The notes under the pieces: model-generated
What the model was told of the DNA's origin: nothing
Database searches by the model: none
The model's input: only the letters and a program-made list of their open reading frames with translations
Assembly: GCA_025056835.1 (NCBI GenBank)
Contig: JANWVS010000172.1
Span: 1-5,576, forward strand
Reading direction: 5' to 3'
Length of the DNA: 5,576 nucleotides
Source of the DNA: Gemmataceae bacterium
GTDB lineage: Bacteria; Planctomycetota; Planctomycetia; Gemmatales; Gemmataceae
Shown here: positions 1-5,576 of the stretch, in pieces
Position numbering within the stretch: position 1 is the first letter of the stretch
Layout: each line of letters starts with the position of its first letter
Made by a program: the position numbers and the translations under genes

Positions 1-873
1 ACAAGCGATGCGCGGATCGAGCGCGGCGGTGACCGCCGCCGGATCGCCGCCGCCCGCTACGGCGCCGAGCAACAGGATCGCTTTTTTGTCGATCCCGGGT
101 TGGGCGAGCAACAGGTCGACGCCGCGCATCATGTCGTTGACCATCCAGCCGATCAGCGATTCGCCTACGAGGTGCAAGTGCATGGCGACGTTGTAGCGGA
201 AGTAATAATCCTGCCGACCGACCTTGAACTCGGCGGGAAAGCTGTCTTTGTTGACGAAGGGGTGTTGGCGGCGTTCGCCGTGGCCTAGTTGATCGGGAAT
301 CAGCACATAACACCCCGCGCGTGCCCAGGTCATGCCCATGTCCTGAAGCTCGCCCTGGGTTTTCGGATTGTGGTGGCTGTGGATGATCAGGATGCCCGGG
401 GCAGCTGACGGCGGCGCCGCGGGCCGATACAGGTTCGCCGTCACCCAGAGATCGGGACGACTTTCGTAAACGAGTTTCTCGATCACGAATCCCTCGCCGG
501 CGATTGCCCCGGCGACGATCGTCCGCGGCGGCTTTCCCACGTCGACGAAGGTGCCCAACGAGCGCTTCAAGGCGGCAAGTCTGCTGTCGCGGAATGATTC
601 CCAGTCCTCACGGGACTTCAAGGCGTCCCAGGCCTGCACGTCGCGGCGATTGACCTGGTCGCGCTGGCCGCGCAGCCACTTGCCGAGTTGCTGCGCCAGC
701 TCCTTGGCTTCGTCGCTCTTGGCCGGAAAGACACGCGGGTCGAGGTCTTTCAAAGCGGCCGCCAACTGCTCCTGCCCGGCTGGGTGGGCCGCCGCCACCG
801 TGGCGAACGCCGTCAGGCAGCCGAGTGCCAAGGTGGGCACCCAACTAGGTCGGATCAAAGGATTCCTGTTCAT
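1..873 (-). CDS. Exported alpha/beta-hydrolase (acetyl xylan esterase / dienelactone hydrolase-like), C-terminus outside window
   Basis: The first 291 residues of a predicted exported alpha/beta-hydrolase are visible. Residues 1-29 form a signal peptide: basic n-region (R3, R8), hydrophobic core about 12-28, and probable cleavage at the AAA before H30. A helical, charged segment (about 35-110) follows. The hydrolase core then starts with a beta strand ending in HSHHN (165-169), where the family places its oxyanion-hole loop. PDQLGHGER (193-201) and a helix near 237-257 follow. Members of this family use a Ser-Asp/Glu-His triad to cleave acyl esters. Here the nucleophile elbow reads GAVAGGG (270-276), with no Ser or Cys, and there is no serine at all from 240 to 291. 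Catalysis is therefore doubtful. The ATG at 873 overlaps the end of the methyltransferase gene by 29 bases and has a G-rich ribosome-binding site at 878-884, so translational coupling is likely. The fold family is fairly sure; the substrate is unknown. Confidence 0.8.
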   Translation of the reverse strand, partial: MNRNPLIRPSWVPTLALGCLTAFATVAAAHPAGQEQLAAALKDLDPRVFPAKSDEAKELAQQLGKWLRGQRDQVNRRDVQAWDALKSREDWESFRDSRLAALKRSLGTFVDVGKPPRTIVAGAIAGEGFVIEKLVYESRPDLWVTANLYRPAAPPSAAPGILIIHSHHNPKTQGELQDMGMTWARAGCYVLIPDQLGHGERRQHPFVNKDSFPAEFKVGRQDYYFRYNVAMHLHLVGESLIGWMVNDMMRGVDLLLAQPGIDKKAILLLGAVAGGGDPAAVTAALDPRIAC

Positions 874-1663
874 CTTGTCCCCCCGGAATGGGCGAATCCA
901 GATCGATTGGGTCAACTGCCGTCATGGTGCGGGGACCGTGGGCGACGAACCAGCGGATCTGCCGGGCCAGTCCCAAAAGGATTTTCACTTCCATGGTGGT
1001 CAGCCGCGCCTTGCCCAGCAAGTGGCGGACGGCGTGCATCAGCGCCTCGGCCTTGGGACCATAGAGGAAGTGGATTTCTTCCAGGGCGAGGCGCAGTTGG
1101 GCGAACATCCGTTCTTGCTCAGCGACGGCGGCAAGAGGCGGGTCCGCTTTTCGCGGCGTGGCGGTGCCGAGTTGGCAGTGCAGCTCGTACAGACAAATGG
1201 CGACGGCCTGGGCCAGGTTCAGCGACGTGTAAGCCGCGGCGGTCGGAATGTGGATGAGATAATGGCAGCGCGTCACCTCTTCATTGGCCAGGCCCGTCGG
1301 TTCCGGCCCAAACACCAGGGCGATCCGTTGTCTCTCTTGGAGTGGGCCGACGGCCTCGCGCAGGATGGCGTCGGGCGGCCCGACCGACTGGCGGCGAAAG
1401 AGGCCTCCCGCCGGGCCGGAAGTGCCGATGACGAGGACGCAGTCGCCGACGGCTTCGGTCAGCGTGGCGAAGATGCGGGCGGACTCGAGGATGTGTTCGC
1501 CGTGGGTAGACATTTGCCGAGCAAGGCGGTCGTCGCGATTGCATAGCGGCTGGACGAGCACGAGGTCGTGCAAGCCGTAGTTGTGCATGATTCGGGCAAC
1601 GGCGCCGAGATTACCGGGGTAATGGGTGCGCAGCAGGACAACGCGGCAATGTTCGATCGCCAT
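845..1663 (-). CDS. trmJ: tRNA (cytidine/uridine-32-2'-O)-methyltransferase, TrmJ family (SPOUT)
   Basis: Predicted cytoplasmic SPOUT-class methyltransferase that uses S-adenosylmethionine to 2'-O-methylate the ribose of tRNA, at position 32 by analogy with TrmJ. The three SpoU/TrmH motifs are present in order: HYPGNLGAVARIM (14-26, with the conserved N18 and R24), LVFGPEPTGLANEE (about 116-129), and IPTAAAYTSLNLAQAV (139-154), which builds the knotted cofactor site. A helical C-terminal extension (about 177-241) matches the TrmJ dimerisation tail in pattern and separates it from TrmL or RlmB. Length is 272 residues from the ATG at 1663, close to the family norm. An in-frame GTG at 1690 would add nine residues. 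I chose ATG because the TrmJ N-terminus begins only a few residues before the first strand, although neither start has a strong ribosome-binding site. The gene follows the acyltransferase gene closely and overlaps the hydrolase gene. Family assignment is strong; the exact tRNA position is inferred. Confidence 0.9.
   Translation of the reverse strand: MAIEHCRVVLLRTHYPGNLGAVARIMHNYGLHDLVLVQPLCNRDDRLARQMSTHGEHILESARIFATLTEAVGDCVLVIGTSGPAGGLFRRQSVGPPDAILREAVGPLQERQRIALVFGPEPTGLANEEVTRCHYLIHIPTAAAYTSLNLAQAVAICLYELHCQLGTATPRKADPPLAAVAEQERMFAQLRLALEEIHFLYGPKAEALMHAVRHLLGKARLTTMEVKILLGLARQIRWFVAHGPRTMTAVDPIDLDSPIPGGQDEQESFDPT
878..884 (-). promoter_or_regulatory. Ribosome-binding site of the exported hydrolase
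   Basis: On the minus strand GGGGGGA lies four bases before the ATG at 873, inside the last codons of the methyltransferase gene. It supports this start and suggests coupled translation of the two overlapping genes. Confidence 0.5.
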
Positions 1664-1699
1664 GGTTGAGGACTCATCGCGCGTTGCCACGAAGGGCGA

Positions 1700-4036
1700 C
1701 TAACTGGCCCCTTCGCCGGCTAACTCCATGGCCTTCTGCTTGCAGCGTTTCAGGTCGAGTTTGCCGCTGCCCAGAATCGGCAGTTCCGCGACGGCGTAGA
1801 AGTCGCGCTGGCTGGGAACGTAGAGGTTGGGCAGACCGCGCTCGTTGATGCCTTTCCACAGTTCGTGAACGCCGATCGGCAAGGGGAGATGGAGGACGAC
1901 CAGCCTCTCCCCTTTTTTGGAATCGGGTACGGCGGTAACGACCAGCATGCGCTCCGCGCTTTTGAGGACGCTGTGCAGTTCTTCTTCGACTTTTTCCAGC
2001 GGCACCATTTCGCCGCCGACTTTGGCGAAACGTTCCTCGCGGCCGGTGATCGTGATGAAGCCGTCTTCGTCAAACATCGCGAGGTCGCCGGTGATGTACC
2101 AACCGCCGTCGATGATCTTTTTTCGCGTCAGGTCGTCGCGTCCCAGATAGCCTTTCATGACGTTGGCCCCGAAGACTTGCAGCGAGCCTTCCACCCCCGG
2201 CGGCAACGGTGCGCCGCCGTCGCGCGGCATGATGCGGGCCGCCACGCCCGGAATCGGCTGGCCGATCGTCCCCGGCTTGTTGCCCACCTGCCGCCGGTTG
2301 CCCTCCTGCCAATCGGGCACGTTGACCGACACCACCGGCGACAACTCCGTGCAGCCGTAGCCTTCCAGGGGCATGACGCCGAACTTCTCGTGAAATTCCT
2401 TGGCGACGGCCTGGGGCAACTTCTCCGCGCCGCAAACGAGAAGGCGGATCGTCCGGAAATCGTCGGGTTCGCAACGTTTGATGTAGGTTCGCAAGAAGGT
2501 CGGTGTCGAGAGGAAGATGGTTGCCCGGTGCTTTTTGCAAAGCTCGCCGATCTCGCGGGCCTGAAGCGGGTTGGCATGATACACCGACGAGGCGCCGATC
2601 TGGAGCGGCAGCCACAACGTCACCGTGTAGCCGAAGGAGTGGAAAAACGGCAGGATGCCGAGGATGCGATCGGAACTGGAGGGGTCGATCGCTTGAATCA
2701 CCGACTCGCAGTTGGCGGCGATGTTGGCGTGGGTGAGCATTACCCCCTTGGGATCGCCGGTGGAACCGCTGGAAAAGATGATGGTGGCCAAGTCGTCGTG
2801 GCGGTGGCGGCGCAGGCCGAGCAGCCATTCCTGACAGGCGGCGGGCAAGAGCAGCACGGCCAAAAGGGAGCGGAGCCGTTCCCATTTGGTGATGTCTTTG
2901 CGAAAATCGTCGAGATAAACGAATTCCACGCCCGGTCCCGGATCGAGCGGCAACTTGTGGGTAAAGAGCCGGGAAGTCAGGATGTGCTTGATACCGCACT
3001 GGCGAATGGCGGCCTGGTTGATCTCGCTCGTGGCCGAATAGTTCAGGTTGACCGAGGCTTTGCCCAGAAAAGCCAGACAAATATTGGCCATGGCCGCACC
3101 GGCGCCGGGCGGGAGCCAAACGCCCACCATCGGCTCAGCGCCCAGCAAGGGACGAAGGCGTTTGTTGAGGAGCTTGACGCCGACGAGGACTTCCGCGTAT
3201 TTCAACTCCGGTTTGGCGGCGTTGGCGTCGAGTATGCACGAGCGAAACGGCCGTCGGGCCGCCGTGCGCAAGAACCGGCGGTGGACCAAGGGCCGCTGCG
3301 GCGCCCGCCGGATGGCCGAGTCGGCGAACAATTTTTGAATCGTTTGCCGCACTTCAAATGGCGTCGCGGTCGGCGGCATGGGCGGTCCGAAATTCACGTA
3401 GACGTGATAGGGGACCTGCTTGGGCCATTTCCAGAAAAAACGTCCGCCACGATAGCTGAAAATGCTGCCCCAAACGTGGTCAAGGCAGACCGGAACGATC
3501 GGCGCCGGCTGCCGCTTGAGGATCTGCTCGAAACCGCGATGGAAAGGAAGCAAGAAGCCGGTGCGGGTGATGCCTCCCTCGGCAAAGATGCACACCGCGT
3601 CGCCTTGGGCGAGGGCCTCGCTGGCGGTCCGCAAGGCGGCGATGATGGCGCGGGGGCCGGCCGAACCATCGATAGGGATGACGCGAAGCCACCGGAAGAT
3701 CCACCGCACGAACGGCAGCCGTGTCAAGGGCGCCCAGATCAAAAAGCGAATGCGGCGCCGCTGGGCCGCCATGATGAGCATGGCGTCGATCCAGCTGACG
3801 TGATTACTGACCAGCAAGACCGGCCCGGTGCGGGGCACGTGATCGCAACCGTGACAGTGCAGTCGGTAGAACGTGTGCCGCAGCAACCACAGCGGCAGGC
3901 GAACGAAAATCGCATAGGGAAAGGCAAAGAGAAGCCCGCCGGCCGACACCGCGGCCAGGGCCAGCAACCACCATGGTTCGCCGTCCATGCTCCACCAGTT
4001 GCCGAACACTTCGACGCGCATCGCTGGGGTTCCCAT
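1700..4036 (-). CDS. aas: Aas-type fusion: glycerophospholipid acyltransferase (PlsC-like) plus AMP-binding acyl-ACP/CoA synthetase
   Basis: Two-domain membrane-associated enzyme of 778 residues. By analogy with E. coli Aas (719 residues) it activates a free fatty acid with ATP and transfers it to a lysophospholipid. Residues about 23-52 are hydrophobic and can span or enter the membrane. The acyltransferase domain (about 55-225) has the HX4D catalytic motif NHVSWID (78-84) and the EGG motif (153-155). The adenylating domain (about 275-770) has the phosphate loop SSGSTGDPKG (422-431), GYGCTE (559-564), TGD (649-651), a hinge-region GREERF (665-670) and the C-terminal GSGKLDLK carrying the likely catalytic lysine (about 759). 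All key residues are intact. The start at 4036 is chosen because AGGAG lies ten bases upstream; an in-frame ATG at 4054 lies before that site. Some bacteria fuse a lysophospholipid flippase (LplT-like) in front of this pair; here no transporter is present. The gene lies 47 bases after the lipoprotein gene. Architecture is certain; the exact acyl acceptor is inferred. Confidence 0.9.
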   Translation of the reverse strand: MGTPAMRVEVFGNWWSMDGEPWWLLALAAVSAGGLLFAFPYAIFVRLPLWLLRHTFYRLHCHGCDHVPRTGPVLLVSNHVSWIDAMLIMAAQRRRIRFLIWAPLTRLPFVRWIFRWLRVIPIDGSAGPRAIIAALRTASEALAQGDAVCIFAEGGITRTGFLLPFHRGFEQILKRQPAPIVPVCLDHVWGSIFSYRGGRFFWKWPKQVPYHVYVNFGPPMPPTATPFEVRQTIQKLFADSAIRRAPQRPLVHRRFLRTAARRPFRSCILDANAAKPELKYAEVLVGVKLLNKRLRPLLGAEPMVGVWLPPGAGAAMANICLAFLGKASVNLNYSATSEINQAAIRQCGIKHILTSRLFTHKLPLDPGPGVEFVYLDDFRKDITKWERLRSLLAVLLLPAACQEWLLGLRRHRHDDLATIIFSSGSTGDPKGVMLTHANIAANCESVIQAIDPSSSDRILGILPFFHSFGYTVTLWLPLQIGASSVYHANPLQAREIGELCKKHRATIFLSTPTFLRTYIKRCEPDDFRTIRLLVCGAEKLPQAVAKEFHEKFGVMPLEGYGCTELSPVVSVNVPDWQEGNRRQVGNKPGTIGQPIPGVAARIMPRDGGAPLPPGVEGSLQVFGANVMKGYLGRDDLTRKKIIDGGWYITGDLAMFDEDGFITITGREERFAKVGGEMVPLEKVEEELHSVLKSAERMLVVTAVPDSKKGERLVVLHLPLPIGVHELWKGINERGLPNLYVPSQRDFYAVAELPILGSGKLDLKRCKQKAMELAGEGAS

Positions 4037-4046
4037 GTCGTTGCCG

Positions 4047-4051
4047 CTCCT
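4047..4051 (-). promoter_or_regulatory. Ribosome-binding site deciding the Aas-type start
   Basis: AGGAG on the minus strand lies ten bases before the ATG at 4036. The alternative ATG at 4054 lies upstream of this site and has no comparable purine tract, so 4036 is the better start. Confidence 0.6.
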
Positions 4052-4083
4052 CATCGACAGCGCGGCGCTGCGACGGGTCGCGG

Positions 4084-4494
4084 CTAGGGGGTGCTGATCT
4101 TGAGCTTTACTTCTGTTTTTTTCATGGCGCCCGAAAGGTAGATTCCATAGTCCTTGCCGGCGGGAATGGAGGCGTCGAAAGAATCGCCGGTCGACTTCTC
4201 TTTCTTGGCGACGATGTCGATTCCCTTGACTGGCTCGCGGCCCAGAGCAGCCAAGATCGGCTCGGCGTCTTTTCCCAAAACGACATATACGCTTACGGGG
4301 CTGTTGCTGGAGGCAAATTCGACCTTGATTTTTTGCGCGGCTTTGGGGGCTTCAACCAAGGCCGGAGCGGCGACGTCGCCGGCTTCGAGAGTGACGGTTT
4401 TTTCGATGCGAAGGGGTTGGCCGCAACCCACCGCGGCCAAAGTCGCCAGGGCCAGGCATAAACTCGACGCTTTGCGGCACACGGCTTGCCTCAC
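4084..4494 (-). CDS. Small predicted lipoprotein of unknown function
   Basis: A 136-residue protein with a typical lipoprotein signal: basic n-region (R2, R7, K8), hydrophobic core (about 11-22), and a lipobox-like AVGC with the acylated cysteine at 24. The -3 residue is Ala rather than the usual Leu, so lipidation is probable rather than certain. The mature part is rich in alternating hydrophobic residues (KIKVEF, VSVYVVLG, VKGIDIVAK, EVKLKIS), which suggests a small beta-sandwich, but I recognise no named domain. Start choice: an in-frame TTG at 4536 would give 150 residues with an unusually long n-region, and it lies upstream of the probable transcription start. The GTG at 4494 (or 4482) gives a normal signal peptide. 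No strong ribosome-binding site precedes either GTG. It is the first gene of the minus-strand group. It might act at the envelope near the downstream lipid enzyme, but nothing in the sequence proves a link. Confidence 0.75.
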   Translation of the reverse strand: MRQAVCRKASSLCLALATLAAVGCGQPLRIEKTVTLEAGDVAAPALVEAPKAAQKIKVEFASSNSPVSVYVVLGKDAEPILAALGREPVKGIDIVAKKEKSTGDSFDASIPAGKDYGIYLSGAMKKTEVKLKISTP

Positions 4495-4518
4495 ACCAGC
4501 GGGCCATTCGTTGCGGCG

Positions 4519-4546
4519 ATTGTAGCAATTTGCCAAGTCTTTCCAA
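4519..4546 (-). promoter_or_regulatory. Candidate promoter of the minus-strand operon
   Basis: Read on the minus strand, TTGGAA (4546-4541) is followed after 16 bases by TACAAT (4524-4519), a 4/6 and a 5/6 match to the sigma-70 consensus. Transcription would start near 4512, leaving a leader of roughly 17 bases before the GTG at 4494. This placement argues against the TTG start at 4536. It was found by eye. Confidence 0.45.
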
Positions 4547-4754
4547 GCCCTCAGAGCAAGAAACTACGCGACGGAGCCAAATTGCGTTCGACCCGGCACC
4601 GCCACGGTCGCAAACGGGCAGCAGGGCTGTTCGAGTGCGGCGCAAGTCGTTATGTTTCGAACAAGCCGTTCTGGTCCACGACGGACGCAAAAACACTGAA
4701 CTAAGGGCATGATCGCACGGCCCAAGACGTAGCTGCTGGGGCGTTGTTTCGCCG
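4547..4754. other. Divergent intergenic region without a convincing gene
   Basis: Between the two outward-facing promoter candidates I see no gene. Open frames crossing it lack a credible start or family resemblance. It holds three of the four GTTCGA/TCGAAC hexamers (4586, 4629 and, inverted, 4657). Two of these form a 7-base inverted repeat, TGTTCGA at 4628-4634 and TCGAACA at 4657-4663, separated by 22 bases. No terminator is evident. Confidence 0.5.
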
Positions 4755-4783
4755 TTGCACGCGCGAGAATTTCCAGCTATATA
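4755..4783 (+). promoter_or_regulatory. Candidate promoter of the 123-residue protein gene
   Basis: TTGCAC (4755-4760) and TATATA (4778-4783) are separated by 17 bases and sit about 67 bases before the ATG at 4850. They match the sigma-70 consensus at 3/6 and 4/6, so this is a moderate candidate. The predicted start of transcription is near 4790, just before an inverted repeat. Confidence 0.35.
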
Positions 4784-4795
4784 CGCTCTCCTTAC

Positions 4796-4822
4796 CGGTT
4801 CGATAGCTTGCGTAACGAACCG
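4796..4822 (+). promoter_or_regulatory. 7-bp inverted repeat in the leader of the 123-residue protein gene
   Basis: CGGTTCG (4796-4802) and CGAACCG (4816-4822) are perfect inverted copies separated by 13 bases. The repeat lies just after the predicted transcription start and ends five bases before the purine-rich tract 4827-4840. It could be an RNA hairpin in the leader or a DNA operator. There is no T-tract, so it is not a simple terminator. Confidence 0.35.
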
Positions 4823-4849
4823 TCCCAAGGGGGAAGAGGGACCTCGCGC

Positions 4850-5221
4850 ATGACGGCGCCGTTGTCGTTGTTGAACCCGATTCTCACCGATGAACTGCTG
4901 ACGCGCGGCTTGGGCGATGCGGAAGCCCGGGCCATGATCGAATGGTTGGTCGACCGATCGGAGCAAAGTCATGCTCGTCTGCCGTTGGAGGTCTGTCGGG
5001 CCGAGATCACGCGCTTGTGTCAACGTGCCAGAGCGGTGAGCCGTTTCGTGCACTTATGGTGTTATCAGCAGTTGCACGGGGCCGCGTGTCAACTTGCCGC
5101 CACCGAACGATTTACTTGGCCCTTACCGGCCACCGATGAGGACCCTTACGAGGTGATGAACCAGATCTTGGAATTTGAGACGGTCGAGGCTCAACAACGG
5201 CTGGAATTGCTGGCGGTATGA
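4850..5221 (+). CDS. Conserved-looking hypothetical protein, 123 residues
   Basis: I do not recognise this protein. It starts with ATG nine bases after a purine-rich tract (AAGGGGGAAGAGGG, 4827-4840) that can serve as ribosome-binding site; an in-frame TTG at 4808 lies before that tract and is less likely. There is no signal peptide or membrane segment, so it is probably cytoplasmic. Residues 12-38 and 45-86 look alpha-helical, with regularly spaced hydrophobic and acidic or basic residues. The second helical block carries several cysteines and aromatics (C49, C57, W70, C71, Y72, C80) and ends in a short proline-bounded loop (WPLP, 90-93). A third, acidic helix closes the protein (100-121). 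The cysteines are not in CXXC pairs, so a zinc site is not evident. It begins the plus-strand group facing away from the lipoprotein operon. The gene call is good because of its start site, leader signals and helical composition; the function is unknown. Confidence 0.7.
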   Translation: MTAPLSLLNPILTDELLTRGLGDAEARAMIEWLVDRSEQSHARLPLEVCRAEITRLCQRARAVSRFVHLWCYQQLHGAACQLAATERFTWPLPATDEDPYEVMNQILEFETVEAQQRLELLAV

Positions 5222-5350
5222 GGGAAGCGGTGGCGATGCGCCGCAAGTTCTCCAGATTTCCCAGTCTTGCCGAGAAAGTCGTGACACGTGGATGTTCGCA
5301 TTTTTCGGCGGCGCCGGTTTGATTACAATTCATCAAGCGCTGGAGAAGAT

Positions 5351-5369
5351 GGCGTTTTCGGCAAACGCC
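5351..5369 (+). promoter_or_regulatory. Short perfect hairpin in the leader of the right-edge gene
   Basis: GGCGTTT (5351-5357) pairs perfectly with AAACGCC (5363-5369) around a five-base loop, TCGGC. It lies 60 bases before the GTG start at 5429. No run of T follows, so an intrinsic terminator is unlikely. It may simply fold in the leader RNA. Confidence 0.35.
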
Positions 5370-5418
5370 GGGCGTGTTTGGCACGTCCTAAATAATGCAC
5401 AACCGTTTCGCCCCGATT

Positions 5419-5422
5419 GAGG
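5419..5422 (+). promoter_or_regulatory. Ribosome-binding site of the right-edge gene
   Basis: GAGG lies six bases before the GTG at 5429. An in-frame TAA at 5423-5425 stands just upstream, so this GTG is the earliest possible start in the frame. Confidence 0.6.
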
Positions 5423-5428
5423 TAAGCC

Positions 5429-5576
5429 GTGGCCACCGACGTCGATCCGCGTCAACTCGAAGAAGCCCGCCGCCAGATCAACAAACTCGCCGAGGAAATT
5501 GCCCAGCTTTCGGAAATGGAGCTGGCGCCGGCGGAGTATTATGGTGAATTCTTGCAACGGTTGATGGCGGCCATGG
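5429..5576 (+). CDS. N-terminal fragment, possibly a planctomycete GAF/HlyD-type adaptor protein
   Basis: Only the first 49 codons are present and the gene continues past the right edge. The start is a GTG preceded by GAGG at a six-base spacing, with an in-frame stop six bases upstream, so the start is well fixed. Residues 8-30 form an amphipathic, coiled-coil-like helix (QLEEARRQINKLAEEIAQL). It is followed by a short segment, ELAPAEYYGEFLQRLMAAM, that looks like the first helix of a sensory or GAF-like domain. From memory, this pattern resembles the start of large planctomycete proteins that combine a GAF-like region with a HlyD/biotin-lipoyl adaptor and act in envelope export. That is a resemblance, not a proof. 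There is no signal peptide in the visible part, so the N-terminus would be cytoplasmic. Confidence 0.6.
   Translation, partial: MATDVDPRQLEEARRQINKLAEEIAQLSEMELAPAEYYGEFLQRLMAAM

Larger units (their letters stand above)
5222..5428. other. Intergenic region between the two plus-strand genes
   Basis: No convincing gene is seen here. It contains a TACAAT hexamer (5324-5329) that could be a -10 box, although no good -35 sequence lies 16-18 bases before it, and the hairpin at 5351-5369. No T-tailed terminator follows the upstream gene, so readthrough into the next gene is possible. Confidence 0.4.

Noticed and set aside
551..1546. A 331-codon plus-strand open frame across the hydrolase and methyltransferase genes.
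   Set aside because: The minus strand carries clear SPOUT methyltransferase motifs and a hydrolase core over the same bases. The plus-strand product has no recognisable family.
4058..4070. Short hairpin CAGCG-CCG-CGCTG just before the Aas-type ribosome-binding site.
   Set aside because: A five-pair stem of G and C in GC-rich DNA is expected by chance, and no T-tract follows, so it is not a terminator.
1865..4087. A 740-codon open frame on the plus strand, antisense to the Aas-type gene.
   Set aside because: It mirrors a GC-rich gene whose codon pattern keeps the opposite strand free of stops. Its translation is low-complexity in charge (many H, R, D, G) and shows no domain, while the minus strand has every catalytic motif of a known enzyme.
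4352..5053. A 233-codon minus-strand open frame crossing the intergenic region.
   Set aside because: It overlaps the lipoprotein gene in another frame and the 123-residue gene in antisense. Its product is rich in Arg, Ser and Gln without any motif.
5218..5322. A 34-codon frame starting at the ATGA overlap with the end of the 123-residue gene.
   Set aside because: The ATGA junction is typical of coupled genes, but the short product has no hydrophobic segment or motif and no clear ribosome-binding site, so chance is the simpler explanation.
5319..5336. Inverted repeat TTGAT-N8-ATCAA around the possible -10 box.
   Set aside because: Five-base arms are too short to stand out from chance, and the accompanying promoter lacks a -35 match.

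Overview
The window looks like a piece of a GC-rich bacterial chromosome, most likely a planctomycete (Pirellulales-like). That is an inference from three things: the style of the exported esterase, the style of the small lipoprotein, and an N-terminal fragment at the right edge that resembles proteins I associate with that phylum. No rRNA, tRNA, insertion sequence, CRISPR array or phage gene is visible. I see no evidence of a new defence or mobile system; this is mostly ordinary chromosome.

Left and centre (1-4494) hold four genes, all on the minus strand and tightly packed. In transcription order they are a small predicted lipoprotein (4494-4084), a two-domain acyltransferase/acyl-activating enzyme of the Aas type (4036-1700), a TrmJ-family tRNA 2'-O-methyltransferase (1663-845), and a secreted alpha/beta-hydrolase (873-1, running off the left edge). 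Gaps are 47 and 36 bases, and the last two genes overlap by 29 bases, so one transcript is likely. A plausible sigma-70 type promoter lies at 4519-4546. The genes do not form one obvious pathway: membrane lipid acylation or repair, tRNA modification and an exported hydrolase.

The region 4495-4849 separates the minus-strand genes from a plus-strand group. It contains a promoter candidate for each direction, four exact copies of GTTCGA/TCGAAC within about 220 bases, and a 7-bp inverted repeat near the expected transcription start of the plus-strand gene.

The right end (4850-5576) holds an unrecognised 123-residue helical protein. After a 207-base gap with a small hairpin comes the first 49 codons of a gene that starts with GTG behind a good ribosome-binding site. 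This fragment resembles the start of planctomycete GAF/HlyD-type adaptor proteins, but too little is present to be sure.

The most notable observation is that the exported hydrolase has no serine where its family carries the nucleophile: the elbow reads GAVAGGG. It may therefore be a non-catalytic or divergent member.
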